Of a stretch of DNA of 60,463 nt, positions 47,696-55,015 are shown piece by piece. Position 1 is the stretch's first letter. Each line of letters starts with the position of its first letter. The notes beneath the pieces were generated by a model. It searched no databases. It was not told where the DNA came from and saw only the letters and a program-made list of their open reading frames with translations. Source of the stretch: Stenotrophomonas sp. 57 (GTDB taxonomy: Bacteria > Pseudomonadota > Gammaproteobacteria > Xanthomonadales > Xanthomonadaceae); the NCBI RefSeq assembly GCF_030291075.1, contig NZ_CP127407.1, forward strand, positions 4,380,001 through 4,440,463, read 5' to 3'. A program made the position numbers and the translations under genes.

Positions 47696-47751
47696 GGGGC
47701 TTTCACCGGCATTGGGAAGAGCCCGACCATAGCGCTGCGCCCGGCCTTTTT

Positions 47752-47776
47752 GTAGGGCCGGGCATGAGCCCGGCAC
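47752..47776. repeat. SMAG palindrome
   Basis: GTAGGGCCGGGC-ATGA-GCCCGGCACT lies upstream of the dipeptidase and just after the ABM-like gene on the same strand. Confidence 0.7.
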
Positions 47777-47800
47777 TGACAGACGGGTGCCAGGCGTCGA

Positions 47801-48103
47801 TCAACCCGGCAGGAAGTGCTGCATCAGCTGCAGCTCATCAATGGCGGCCATGTACGGTGCAAAGCGCGCATCACCACCGGCGAACGCCTGTGCCGCCGCC
47901 TGCGCGCTGGCCAGGTCCTTCCAGTGGGCGATGTCGACGAAGCGGTCGTCGCCGTCCATCGGCGAGAACGGCTGGTAGTCGATCAGACCGGGAAACTGCG
48001 CGATGGCCGCGCGCAGCCGCTCACGCAGCATCGGCATGTCGGCACGGGCGTGCGGTTTGACGGTGAACACGGCCAGTTCGAGGACGGAAGAAGCAGGGTG
48101 CAT
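47801..48103 (-). CDS. Small ABM/dabb-like protein
   Basis: A 100-residue protein resembling the antibiotic-biosynthesis-monooxygenase (ferredoxin-like dimeric) fold: VLELAVFTVKPHARADMPML, then FVDIAHWKDLASAQAAAQAF. No catalytic residues can be defined. It lies 59 bp after a WYL regulator on the same strand and is probably its cotranscribed partner; the pair is common in proteobacteria. Confidence 0.72.
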   Translation of the reverse strand: MHPASSVLELAVFTVKPHARADMPMLRERLRAAIAQFPGLIDYQPFSPMDGDDRFVDIAHWKDLASAQAAAQAFAGGDARFAPYMAAIDELQLMQHFLPG

Positions 48104-48162
48104 GGAGATGCCCGTTGTGGGAGGAGCGCGCAGTCTGCGCAGCCCCTGCTGCCAGCGGGGTG

Positions 48163-48843
48163 TCAGTGGCCGCGCAGCGCCCAGGCCCGCTGTTGGTAGC
48201 GCAGATAGGCTTCCAGACCGACCTGCGCCGGCAGGTCCAGCCCCTCTGCTTCGGCGAGGGCTTCGATCTGGTCCAGGCGGAAATCGCGGTAGTCCTGGCG
48301 CAGCGCGCACCAGCTGCCCAGTGTCCAGTGCTGGCCCCAGTGGAACAGGCCAAGCGGGTGCACGGTCCGCTCGCTCGATGCGCCCTGCAACGTGCGATAT
48401 CGCAGCTGCACACTGCGGCCGTCGGCGATGGCCGTATGCAGTGGCTGCCAGCACGGCAGCGACACGGGTATGGCGCGCAGCGCGCGGGCAGTGCGTGGGC
48501 TGGTCGCACGCGTGGGCATGGCCGCCTGCAGTTTGTGCAGCAGCGAACGCGCCGCAGGTTGCAGGTGGCCCGCGCCACTGCAGGCCAGCATCTCCACGGC
48601 CAGCTGCAGTGCCTCGGCTTCTGCCGCATCCAGGCTCAGGGGCGGCAGTTCGAAACCGGGATCAAGGCGATAGCCGATGCCGGCCTCGCCATAGAGCGGG
48701 ATGCCGGCCACGGACAGATCATCGACGTAGCGGTAGATGCTGCGCACCGACAGGCCCAGTTCCGCCGCCAGCACGGCGGCGGTCACCGGCTGGCGCACAC
48801 GGATCAGGTTGACCAGCTGGAACAGGCGGTCGGCTTTGCGCAT
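48163..48843 (-). CDS. HTH-WYL transcriptional regulator (YafY type)
   Basis: A 226-residue regulator with an N-terminal DeoR-like winged helix (about 5-58: VTAAVLAAELGLSVRSIYRYV) and a WYL domain (about 135-205: AIADGRSVQLRYRTLQG, HWTLGSWCALRQDYRDFRLD). Such proteins sense ligands, sometimes nucleic acids, in stress responses. It precedes the ABM-like gene on the same strand. An SMAG pair lies just upstream. Confidence 0.87.
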   Translation of the reverse strand: MRKADRLFQLVNLIRVRQPVTAAVLAAELGLSVRSIYRYVDDLSVAGIPLYGEAGIGYRLDPGFELPPLSLDAAEAEALQLAVEMLACSGAGHLQPAARSLLHKLQAAMPTRATSPRTARALRAIPVSLPCWQPLHTAIADGRSVQLRYRTLQGASSERTVHPLGLFHWGQHWTLGSWCALRQDYRDFRLDQIEALAEAEGLDLPAQVGLEAYLRYQQRAWALRGH

Positions 48844-48859
48844 GGGCGGTCTTGGTTGT

Positions 48860-48919
48860 GTAGAGCCGAGCCCATGCTCGGCTGCCAGGCCGATCAGCCG
48901 AGCGTGGGCTCGGCTCTAC
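48860..48919. repeat. Inverted SMAG pair
   Basis: GTAGAGCCGAGC-CCAT-GCTCGGCT (48860-48883) and AGCCGAGC-GTGG-GCTCGGCTCTAC (48896-48919) are mirror copies of one arm type. They separate rlmI from the WYL regulator, which lie on the same strand. Confidence 0.8.
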
Positions 48920-48939
48920 AGAGATCGGCGGTCACGCGG

Positions 48940-50109
48940 TCAATCCACCACGCGGCAGAACACGGCCTTCAGGTAACGCGATTCCTGCACGTGGGCCATG
49001 AACGGATGGTCCGGACCGGCGCCGGCCACCTTCAGGATCTGGATCGTGCGGCCGGAGAAATAGGCCGCGCGGCGCAGCATGTCGAGGAACTGGTCCTCGG
49101 CCACCAGGCCGGTGCAGGAGAACGTAGCGAACAGGCCACCCGGCTTGACCACGCCCAGCGCCAGCTTGTTCATGTCCAGGTACTTCTTCAGCGCGGTGAT
49201 CACCTGGTCGCGGTCGCGGGTCATCTTCGCTGGGTCCAGGATCACCACGTCGTACTGCTCGCCGCGGTTGGCGGCATCGCGCAGCCACGGGAAGATGTCG
49301 GACTGGACGAACTTCGGGCGCACGTTGTTCAGGCGCGAATTGCCCTTGGCGATCTGGATGACGTCTTCATCGATGTCGATGCCAACCACTTCCGAGGCAC
49401 CGCGCGCCGCCGCGTACACGGCGAAACCGCCGGTGTTGCAGCACAGGTCCAGCACGCTTTTGCCTTCCACCTGCTGGCTCAGCCATTCGCGGTTCTCGCG
49501 CTGGTCGGCGAAGAAGCCGGTCTTGTGCGCACCGGCCGGGTCGGCGCGGAACTTGATGCCGTACTCGGTGATCACCGACGCTTCGGTGGTGGTGTTGCCA
49601 TGGAAGTCGAAGCTTTCCTGCTTCTGCACGTGCTCGTCGGCGAAGCTGTGGAAGCGGCAACCCGGGAACTGCTCGCGCAGCGCGTCGTAGATCCACTCGC
49701 GGTGGCGGAACATGCCGGCGGCGAAGAACTCGACCACCACCAGGTCGCCGTAGCGGTCGACCACCAGGCCGGACAGGCCGTCGCCTTCGCTGTGCACCAC
49801 GCGCCAGGCATCGGAGACCGCATCGAGCTTGAGCACCTCACGGCGCAGCGACACCGCCTGGGCGATCTTGCGCGAGAACCAGCCGGCATCGACCGGCACG
49901 TTCTGATCGGTTTCGAGGATGCGCACGGCGATGCGCGAGTGCCCGTTGTAGAACCCGCGGCCAATGAACTCACCATCGATGCCGACGACGTCGACGATGG
50001 AACCGGGCTTGGGCCGGACGGTCGGCTTCTCGACCAGTTTCTGGAAGATCCACGGGTGGCTGGAACGCCACGCATTCTTGAGGCGGACAATCGGAAGGGG
50101 GGTATTCAT
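48940..50109 (-). CDS. rlmI: 23S rRNA (cytosine) methyltransferase RlmI-like
   Basis: A 389-residue SAM-dependent methyltransferase. The N-terminal PUA-like domain (about 8-75: LKNAWRSSHPWIFQKLVEKP) precedes a central RlmI region and the SAM-binding motif SVLDLCCNTGGFAVYAAARG. The catalytic DPAKMTRDRDQV and FATFSCTGLV motifs are kept. RlmI methylates C1962 of 23S rRNA in E. coli. ATG at 50109 is chosen. It diverges from the terC riboswitch. Confidence 0.9.
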   Translation of the reverse strand: MNTPLPIVRLKNAWRSSHPWIFQKLVEKPTVRPKPGSIVDVVGIDGEFIGRGFYNGHSRIAVRILETDQNVPVDAGWFSRKIAQAVSLRREVLKLDAVSDAWRVVHSEGDGLSGLVVDRYGDLVVVEFFAAGMFRHREWIYDALREQFPGCRFHSFADEHVQKQESFDFHGNTTTEASVITEYGIKFRADPAGAHKTGFFADQRENREWLSQQVEGKSVLDLCCNTGGFAVYAAARGASEVVGIDIDEDVIQIAKGNSRLNNVRPKFVQSDIFPWLRDAANRGEQYDVVILDPAKMTRDRDQVITALKKYLDMNKLALGVVKPGGLFATFSCTGLVAEDQFLDMLRRAAYFSGRTIQILKVAGAGPDHPFMAHVQESRYLKAVFCRVVD

Positions 50110-50132
50110 CCACCTATTGTAAACCGGCCGCC

Positions 50133-50163
50133 GGGGTCGGATCCCCGCAGGGGCTCTGACTCC
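50133..50163. repeat. GGGGTCGGATCC dyad between rlmI and terC
   Basis: GGGGTCGGATCCCC-GCA-GGGGCTCTGACTCC lies in the rlmI upstream region, about 24 bp before its ATG and about 31 bp upstream of the terC -35. This is the only copy in a divergent promoter region, so it could affect either gene. Confidence 0.55.
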
Positions 50164-50193
50164 ATTGGGGTTCCGGCCCCGCCCGGGCCCCAT

Positions 50194-50222
50194 TTGACGG
50201 CAGCCCGCCCAGACGGCAGAAT
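50194..50222 (+). promoter_or_regulatory. Promoter of the riboswitch-terC transcript
   Basis: TTGACG (50194-50199) and CAGAAT (50217-50222) are 17 bp apart. A start near 50229 would coincide with the 5-prime end of the aptamer, which supports both calls. Confidence 0.7.
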
Positions 50223-50227
50223 CGGCG

Positions 50228-50350
50228 CCAGAAGGGGAGTAGCTCCCAGACGTTGTCGCCGTCATTTCGAGCCCGCAGGCTCCGGTGCAACGGCAGTTCC
50301 AGCCGACTGGGACTGCGAGCGAGACCTTCGCCGTACTGGCGAAGCTCTGT
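50228..50350 (+). ncRNA. yybP-ykoY manganese riboswitch
   Basis: The conserved GGGGAGTAGC (50234-50243) and GAGACCTT (50321-50328) of yybP-ykoY aptamers are present. P1 can form between GAAGG (50231-50235) and CCTTC (50325-50329). CTTCGCC (50326-50332) can instead pair with GGCGAAG (50338-50344), so P1 and the expression-platform hairpin exclude each other. This class binds Mn(II) in known cases and often precedes terC/alx genes, as here. No rho-independent terminator is visible, so control may be translational or Rho-linked. Confidence 0.85.
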
Positions 50351-50428
50351 CCCTGGATCCCCTTCCGATCCTCCGTTGCAGATCCTCGCCGTCCGGCCTG
50401 GCATTCATCTTTCCAACGGACATTCCCA

Positions 50429-51391
50429 ATGCAGACGATCGGTAACGTGTGGTTGTGGGGCGGCTTCGCAGCGGTGGTGGTCATCGCCCTGCTGGTCGAC
50501 CTCGTGTTGATGCGCCATGGTGGACCGCACAAGGTCACCTTCAAGGAGGCGCTGTGGTGGTCCATCGGCTGGGTCGCGCTGGCCCTGCTGTTCAATGCCG
50601 GCCTCTGGTACTACCTGAATGAGACCGCCGGTCAGGTCGTGGCCAACAAGGTCGGCCTCGAATTCCTGACCGGCTACCTGGTCGAGAAGGCGTTGGCGGT
50701 CGACAACATCTTCGTCTTCCTCATGATCATGAGCTACTTCGCGGTGCCGGAGGAGCAGCGCCAGAAGGTGCTCATCATCGGCATCCTGGGCGCGATCGTG
50801 CTGCGTACGATCATGATCTTCGCCGGCAGCGTGCTGATCAGCCAGTTCCATTGGCTGCTTTACGTGTTCGGCGCCTTCCTGCTGTTCACCGGCTGGAAGA
50901 TGTGGTTCGCCGCCGGCCAGGAGCCGGATCTGGAAACCAACCCGGCGTTGCGCTGGATGCGCAAGCACCTGCGCCTGCTGCCGGACTACGCCGGCAACGC
51001 CCTGAGCGTGAAGCGCGACGGCGTGCGCTGGTTCACCCCGCTGTTCGCGGTGCTGATCCTGATCGCAGTCACCGACGTGATCTTCGCCGTGGACAGCATC
51101 CCGGCGATCTTCGCGATCACCACTGACCCGTTCATCGTGCTCACCTCCAACGTGTTCGCGGTGCTGGGCCTGCGCGCGATGTTCTTCCTGCTGGCCGGCA
51201 TGGCCGACCGCTTCCACCTGCTGCCGTACGGTCTGGCCCTGGTGCTGGGCTTCATCGGCATCAAGATGATGATCATCGACCTGTTCAAGATCCCGACCCC
51301 GGTGTCGCTGGGCGTGGTCGCGGTGATCATCGCCGCCACCGTGGTGCTGAGCCTGATGTACCCGCCGAAGGAAGGCGAAGGCCAGGCCTGA
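50429..51391 (+). CDS. TerC/Alx-family manganese exporter
   Basis: A 320-residue inner-membrane TerC protein with about eight helices. Typical parts: MQTIGNVWLWGGFAAVVVIA, GYLVEKALAVDNIFVFLMIM and AVTDVIFAVDSIPAIFAITT, with two acidic DN/DS motifs inside membrane helices that are thought to bind metal. TerC/Alx proteins export Mn(II), which fits the yybP-ykoY riboswitch upstream. ATG at 50429 starts at the family N terminus; the frame is open 48 codons earlier but overlaps the riboswitch. A terminator follows the gene. Confidence 0.92.
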   Translation: MQTIGNVWLWGGFAAVVVIALLVDLVLMRHGGPHKVTFKEALWWSIGWVALALLFNAGLWYYLNETAGQVVANKVGLEFLTGYLVEKALAVDNIFVFLMIMSYFAVPEEQRQKVLIIGILGAIVLRTIMIFAGSVLISQFHWLLYVFGAFLLFTGWKMWFAAGQEPDLETNPALRWMRKHLRLLPDYAGNALSVKRDGVRWFTPLFAVLILIAVTDVIFAVDSIPAIFAITTDPFIVLTSNVFAVLGLRAMFFLLAGMADRFHLLPYGLALVLGFIGIKMMIIDLFKIPTPVSLGVVAVIIAATVVLSLMYPPKEGEGQA

Positions 51392-51410
51392 GCCTGACCC
51401 GTTGAACGGC

Positions 51411-51442
51411 ACGGCCGGTGGGATTGTCCCGCCGGCCGTTTC
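51411..51442 (+). terminator. Terminator after terC
   Basis: ACGGCCGGTGGGA, loop TTG, TCCCGCCGGCCGT, then TTT. The stem is 13 bp with one G-T pair and is followed by a short T-run. Confidence 0.75.
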
Positions 51443-51497
51443 CACTCTCCCGCTGCGGTGGCCTTGGTTTCGTGCCAGTCACCGCCATTGCTGAGGT

Positions 51498-52268
51498 ATG
51501 GACAACAACGCGCCCCTGCCCGCCGGCGACATGCCGGCCCCCCGCAATGACCGCTCGCGCATCCTGCGGGCGTTCAATGTCAGCCTGGCCGCGGTGCTGG
51601 TGCTGGTGGCCGTGTTCGCCCTGCAGGGCACCTTCGACTGGCGGCCGTGGGCCGTGGCGCCATTGGAAGCGAAGGGCCTGCTCGGCCTGGTCGGTGGCCC
51701 GATGCTGCATGCCTCGGTCGAGCATATCGCCGCCAACAGCATCGCCATCCTGATCCTGGGCACCCTGGCCGGCAGCGTGTATCCGAAAGCCACCGTACGC
51801 GCGCTGCCCCTGCTGTGGCTGGGTTCGGGCCTGGGCGCGTGGATGCTGGGCAACCCCGGCAGCGTGCACCTGGGCGCCAGTGGCGTGACCCATGGCCTGA
51901 TGTTCCTGCTGGCCAGCCTGGGCCTGCTGCGCCGCGACCGCGCGGCGATCGCTACCGGCCTGATCGGCATGCTGTTCTACGGCGGTATGCTGATGACCGT
52001 CCTGCCGCATGCCGACGGCGTGTCCTGGCAGTCGCACATGGGCGGCGCCTTCGCCGGAATCATCGCCGCGCTGCTGTTCCGCAACGCCGATCCACTGCCG
52101 CCACGCCAGCGCTACAGCTGGGAAGACGAAGAGGACGAGGTCGAGCCGCTGGCCGACGACGAGCTGGAGCCGCCGGCACCGCATCGCGTACCGGTGCTGT
52201 GGCAGCCGCGCGAGGGGCAGGACTACGTGGTGATCCCGTTCCGCCGCCCGGACGACCCGCGCGGTTGA
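51498..52268 (+). CDS. Rhomboid-family intramembrane serine protease
   Basis: A 256-residue rhomboid protein. The active-site motifs are intact: HIAANS (H-x3-N), HLGASGVTHGLM with the catalytic serine in GASG, and WQSHMGGAFAG with the catalytic histidine. About six helices cross the inner membrane, and the C-terminal 65 residues form an acidic, proline-rich cytosolic tail (DEEDEVEPLADDELEPP). The substrate is unknown. No strong ribosome-binding site is evident. It converges with glpQ. Confidence 0.9.
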   Translation: MDNNAPLPAGDMPAPRNDRSRILRAFNVSLAAVLVLVAVFALQGTFDWRPWAVAPLEAKGLLGLVGGPMLHASVEHIAANSIAILILGTLAGSVYPKATVRALPLLWLGSGLGAWMLGNPGSVHLGASGVTHGLMFLLASLGLLRRDRAAIATGLIGMLFYGGMLMTVLPHADGVSWQSHMGGAFAGIIAALLFRNADPLPPRQRYSWEDEEDEVEPLADDELEPPAPHRVPVLWQPREGQDYVVIPFRRPDDPRG

Positions 52269-52276
52269 TCGGAGAC

Positions 52277-52308
52277 GGGGTCGGATCCCCCGAAGGGGCT
52301 CTCACCCC
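52277..52308. repeat. GGGGTCGGATCC dyad after the rhomboid gene
   Basis: GGGGTCGGATCCCCC-GAAG-GGGGCTCTCACCCC lies 9 bp after the rhomboid stop. The inner arms are simple C and G runs, unlike those of the other copies. Confidence 0.6.
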
Positions 52309-52332
52309 ATCCGGCGTCTTCATGGCCCGGTG

Positions 52333-52386
52333 GTGGCCGACCTTGGTCGGCACGGTTGTCGCGTGCCAACCAAGGTTGGCACCTAC
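52333..52386. repeat. Two SMAG palindromes before glpQ end
   Basis: GTGGCCGACC-TT-GGTCGGCAC (52333-52352) and GTGCCAACC-AA-GGTTGGCACCTAC (52363-52386) sit between the rhomboid gene and glpQ, which converge. Confidence 0.75.
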
Positions 52387-52409
52387 CAGGGCACGCGGAC
52401 CCGCGCGGG

Positions 52410-53525
52410 TCAGTCCGCCGCGTTACGCGCCGCGCCCATTCCATCCACCGCCTGCCGACCGAGCGCCGGATCATCGGTGAAGAACGCATCGATGCCGGTC
52501 GCCAGGTAGGCGCGCATTTCGGCGATCGAGCCTTCGGCGTTGCGCGCGTTGTCGGCACCCTTGCGCAGGTTGCTGGCCTGGAAATGGTTCTCCGGTCGGA
52601 AGGTGTACGGAATCACCATCAGCCCCACTGCGTGCGCATCGCGCACCAGCGTGGTTGGCGTGCCCAGTGCGCCCTTGTCATCCAGCGGAATGATCGAGCG
52701 CAGCTCCGGGCCGATGCTGTCGGCATAGGTGGCGATGTCCTTCAGCCCGGCCGGGGTCATCATCTGCGCGTAGGTCAGCTTTCCACCAGCCTTGGCGATG
52801 TCGGCCGGCTGGGTATCGCCCTTCCACAACAGCTGCAGCAGGCGGATGTTGCTGCCACGCGGGATCTTGCCGCGCAGGTAACGCAGGTTGGCGGTCTCGA
52901 ACGACTGGATGGTGACCGGACCGACGTTGGTATACGCGTTGCCGCGCAGTGCGGCCAGCAGCTTGTCTTCCATCGGCAGGCCAATCGACTGGAAGTAGGT
53001 CGGGTGCTTGATCTCCGGTACCAGGCCGATGCCACGGTTGGCGCGGCCGGCCTGCTGCACCAGGAAGGCCAGGATCTCGTCCAGGCTGGCGATCCGGAAC
53101 TGGCCGTCGTAGGCGGTGCTGCGCAGCTCCGGCAGGCGCTCGCGTGCGTACAGGGTCTTCAGCTCGGCCAGGGTGAAGTCTTCGGTGAACCAGCCGTCGA
53201 CCTTCTGCCCGTCGATGACCTTGCTGGTGCGGCGGCTGGCGAATTCCGGATGCGCGGCCACGTCGGTGGTGCCGCTGATCTCGTTCTCGTGGCGGGCCAC
53301 CATCACCCCGTCCCTGGTCATCACCAGGTCCGGCTCGATGTAGTCGGCGCCGTCGGCGATGGCCTGGGCGTAGGCCGCCAGCGTGTGCTCCGGCAACAGC
53401 GCGCTTGCGCCGCGGTGGCCGTAGACCGACACCTTGGGTGCGGCCGGGGTGGAGGATTCAGCACTCATGGCCACCGATGGTGCCACGGCCAGCGACAACA
53501 GCAACGCACAACCCCACGACTTCAC
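52410..53525 (-). CDS. glpQ: Periplasmic glycerophosphodiester phosphodiesterase GlpQ
   Basis: A 371-residue enzyme that hydrolyses glycerophosphodiesters to glycerol-3-phosphate and alcohols. A signal peptide covers about residues 1-22. The catalytic motifs are GHRGASALLPEHTLAAY and DYIEPDLVMTRDGVMVARHE, and the length fits GlpQ. GTG at 53525 is chosen because it follows GGGGAAG by 5 nt and begins the signal peptide; the frame extends 16 codons upstream. No glpT is nearby. Confidence 0.92.
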   Translation of the reverse strand: MKSWGCALLLSLAVAPSVAMSAESSTPAAPKVSVYGHRGASALLPEHTLAAYAQAIADGADYIEPDLVMTRDGVMVARHENEISGTTDVAAHPEFASRRTSKVIDGQKVDGWFTEDFTLAELKTLYARERLPELRSTAYDGQFRIASLDEILAFLVQQAGRANRGIGLVPEIKHPTYFQSIGLPMEDKLLAALRGNAYTNVGPVTIQSFETANLRYLRGKIPRGSNIRLLQLLWKGDTQPADIAKAGGKLTYAQMMTPAGLKDIATYADSIGPELRSIIPLDDKGALGTPTTLVRDAHAVGLMVIPYTFRPENHFQASNLRKGADNARNAEGSIAEMRAYLATGIDAFFTDDPALGRQAVDGMGAARNAAD

Positions 53526-53600
53526 TGCGACTTCCCCAAGCGGTATGTGATGGGTGTCAGTATGCGGCGGCAATGTGACAGGTGGGGGAAGCCTGCACCT

Positions 53601-53660
53601 GTAGAGCCGAGCCTATGCTCGGCTGACGGGTAGAACAGCCGAGCACGGGCTCGGCTCTAC
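53601..53660. repeat. Inverted SMAG pair between mnmE and glpQ
   Basis: GTAGAGCCGAGC-CTAT-GCTCGGCT (53601-53624) and AGCCGAGC-ACGG-GCTCGGCTCTAC (53637-53660) lie directly after the mnmE stop and upstream of glpQ. Confidence 0.8.
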
Positions 53661-53662
53661 AG

Positions 53663-55012
53663 TTACTTCCCGATGCAGAAACTGGAGAAGATCCTTCCCA
53701 GCAGGTCATCGGCGCTCATCTGCCCAGTGATCTCGCCCAATGCATCATGGGCAAGCCGCAGCTCCTCGGCGGCCAGTTCCAGATGCTCATGGGCCAGCTC
53801 GCCATCGGCGCGCTGTGCGTGTTCCTGCGCGCGTTCGATCGCATCCACATGCCGCGTTCGTGCGGAAAACTCGCCGTCCACCTGCTCGCCCGCCCCGGCC
53901 GAGGCAATCGCGCGCAGGCGCGCGTGCAGGTCTTCCAGGCCGGCGCCGGTGGCGGCCGAAACGAACACGCGGTCCGGATCATCCAGCGCCGGCAACGCCG
54001 TCAGCAGGTCCGACTTGTTGTGGATGTAGACCTTGTGCGGCACCGCCGCCACGGCATCCCCCAGCGCGGCTTCACCGGCTGCAGGATCACGCGCATCCAG
54101 CACGATCAGGGCCAGGTCGGTCCGCTCGATTTCCACATGGGCGCGGCGCATGCCTTCACGTTCGATGGCGTCGCCGCCGTCGCGCAGGCCGGCGGTGTCG
54201 ACCAGGGTCAGCTCCAGTCCGTCCAGGCGGATGGTCTCGCGCAGGGTGTCGCGGGTGGTGCCTGCGATGTCGGTGACGATGGCGCGTTCGCTGCCGGCCA
54301 GTGCGTTCAGCAGCGAGCTCTTGCCGGCATTCGGCGGACCGATCAACACGGCATGCAGGCCATCGCGCAGGCGGCGGCCACGTTCAGCGTCGCGGCGCAG
54401 CAGGGCCAGGTCGCTGCGCGCCTGTTCCAGGCCACGCCGTACCTGCGCGCCGCCGAGGGTATCCAGCGGTTCGTCGGCGAAGTCGATGGCCGCTTCCACA
54501 TGGATGCGCAGCAGCACCAGCTGCTCGACCACGGCGTCGATGCGACGCGAGAACACGCCATCCAGCGAGCGACGTGCCGCGCGCGCGGCGCGGTTGTCGC
54601 CCGCAGCGATCAGATCGGCGATGGCCTCGGCCTGGGCCAGGTCGAGCTTGCCGTTGAGGAACGCGCGCTCACTGAACTCACCCGGCCGCGCCTGGCGCGC
54701 ACCGAGCGCGATGCAGCGCGCGACCAGTTGCTGCAGCAGCACCGGGCTGCCATGGCCCTGCAGTTCCACCACCTCTTCGCCGGTGAAGCTGTTCGGTGCC
54801 GGGAACCACAGCACGATGCCATCGTCGATGACCTCGCCATCGGCGTCGCGCAGGCGTGCGTAGTGCGCGTGGCGCGGGCGCAGCGTGGGCGCACCCAATT
54901 CATTGGCGATGGCGGCCGCACGCGGGCCGGACAGGCGCAGCAGGCCGACACCGCCCGCGCCGGGGGCACTGGCGATGGCCACGATGGTATCGGTGCGGAT
55001 TGCATCATTCAT
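53663..55012 (-). CDS. mnmE: tRNA modification GTPase MnmE
   Basis: MnmE works with MnmG to add the cmnm5 group to U34 of tRNAs. The 449-residue protein has the folate-binding N-terminal domain ([21 protein letters not shown]), the G domain with G1 GPPNAGKS (225-232), [18 protein letters not shown] and HNKSD, and the C-terminal CIGK motif with the essential cysteine. It follows the deacetylase/caspase gene by 3 bp, suggesting one transcript. Confidence 0.96.
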   Translation of the reverse strand: MNDAIRTDTIVAIASAPGAGGVGLLRLSGPRAAAIANELGAPTLRPRHAHYARLRDADGEVIDDGIVLWFPAPNSFTGEEVVELQGHGSPVLLQQLVARCIALGARQARPGEFSERAFLNGKLDLAQAEAIADLIAAGDNRAARAARRSLDGVFSRRIDAVVEQLVLLRIHVEAAIDFADEPLDTLGGAQVRRGLEQARSDLALLRRDAERGRRLRDGLHAVLIGPPNAGKSSLLNALAGSERAIVTDIAGTTRDTLRETIRLDGLELTLVDTAGLRDGGDAIEREGMRRAHVEIERTDLALIVLDARDPAAGEAALGDAVAAVPHKVYIHNKSDLLTALPALDDPDRVFVSAATGAGLEDLHARLRAIASAGAGEQVDGEFSARTRHVDAIERAQEHAQRADGELAHEHLELAAEELRLAHDALGEITGQMSADDLLGRIFSSFCIGK

Positions 55013-55015
55013 GGC

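Noticed and set aside
50285..50428. TerC start 48 codons earlier
   Set aside because: It would place coding sequence over the riboswitch aptamer, and TerC proteins start at MQTIGNVW.
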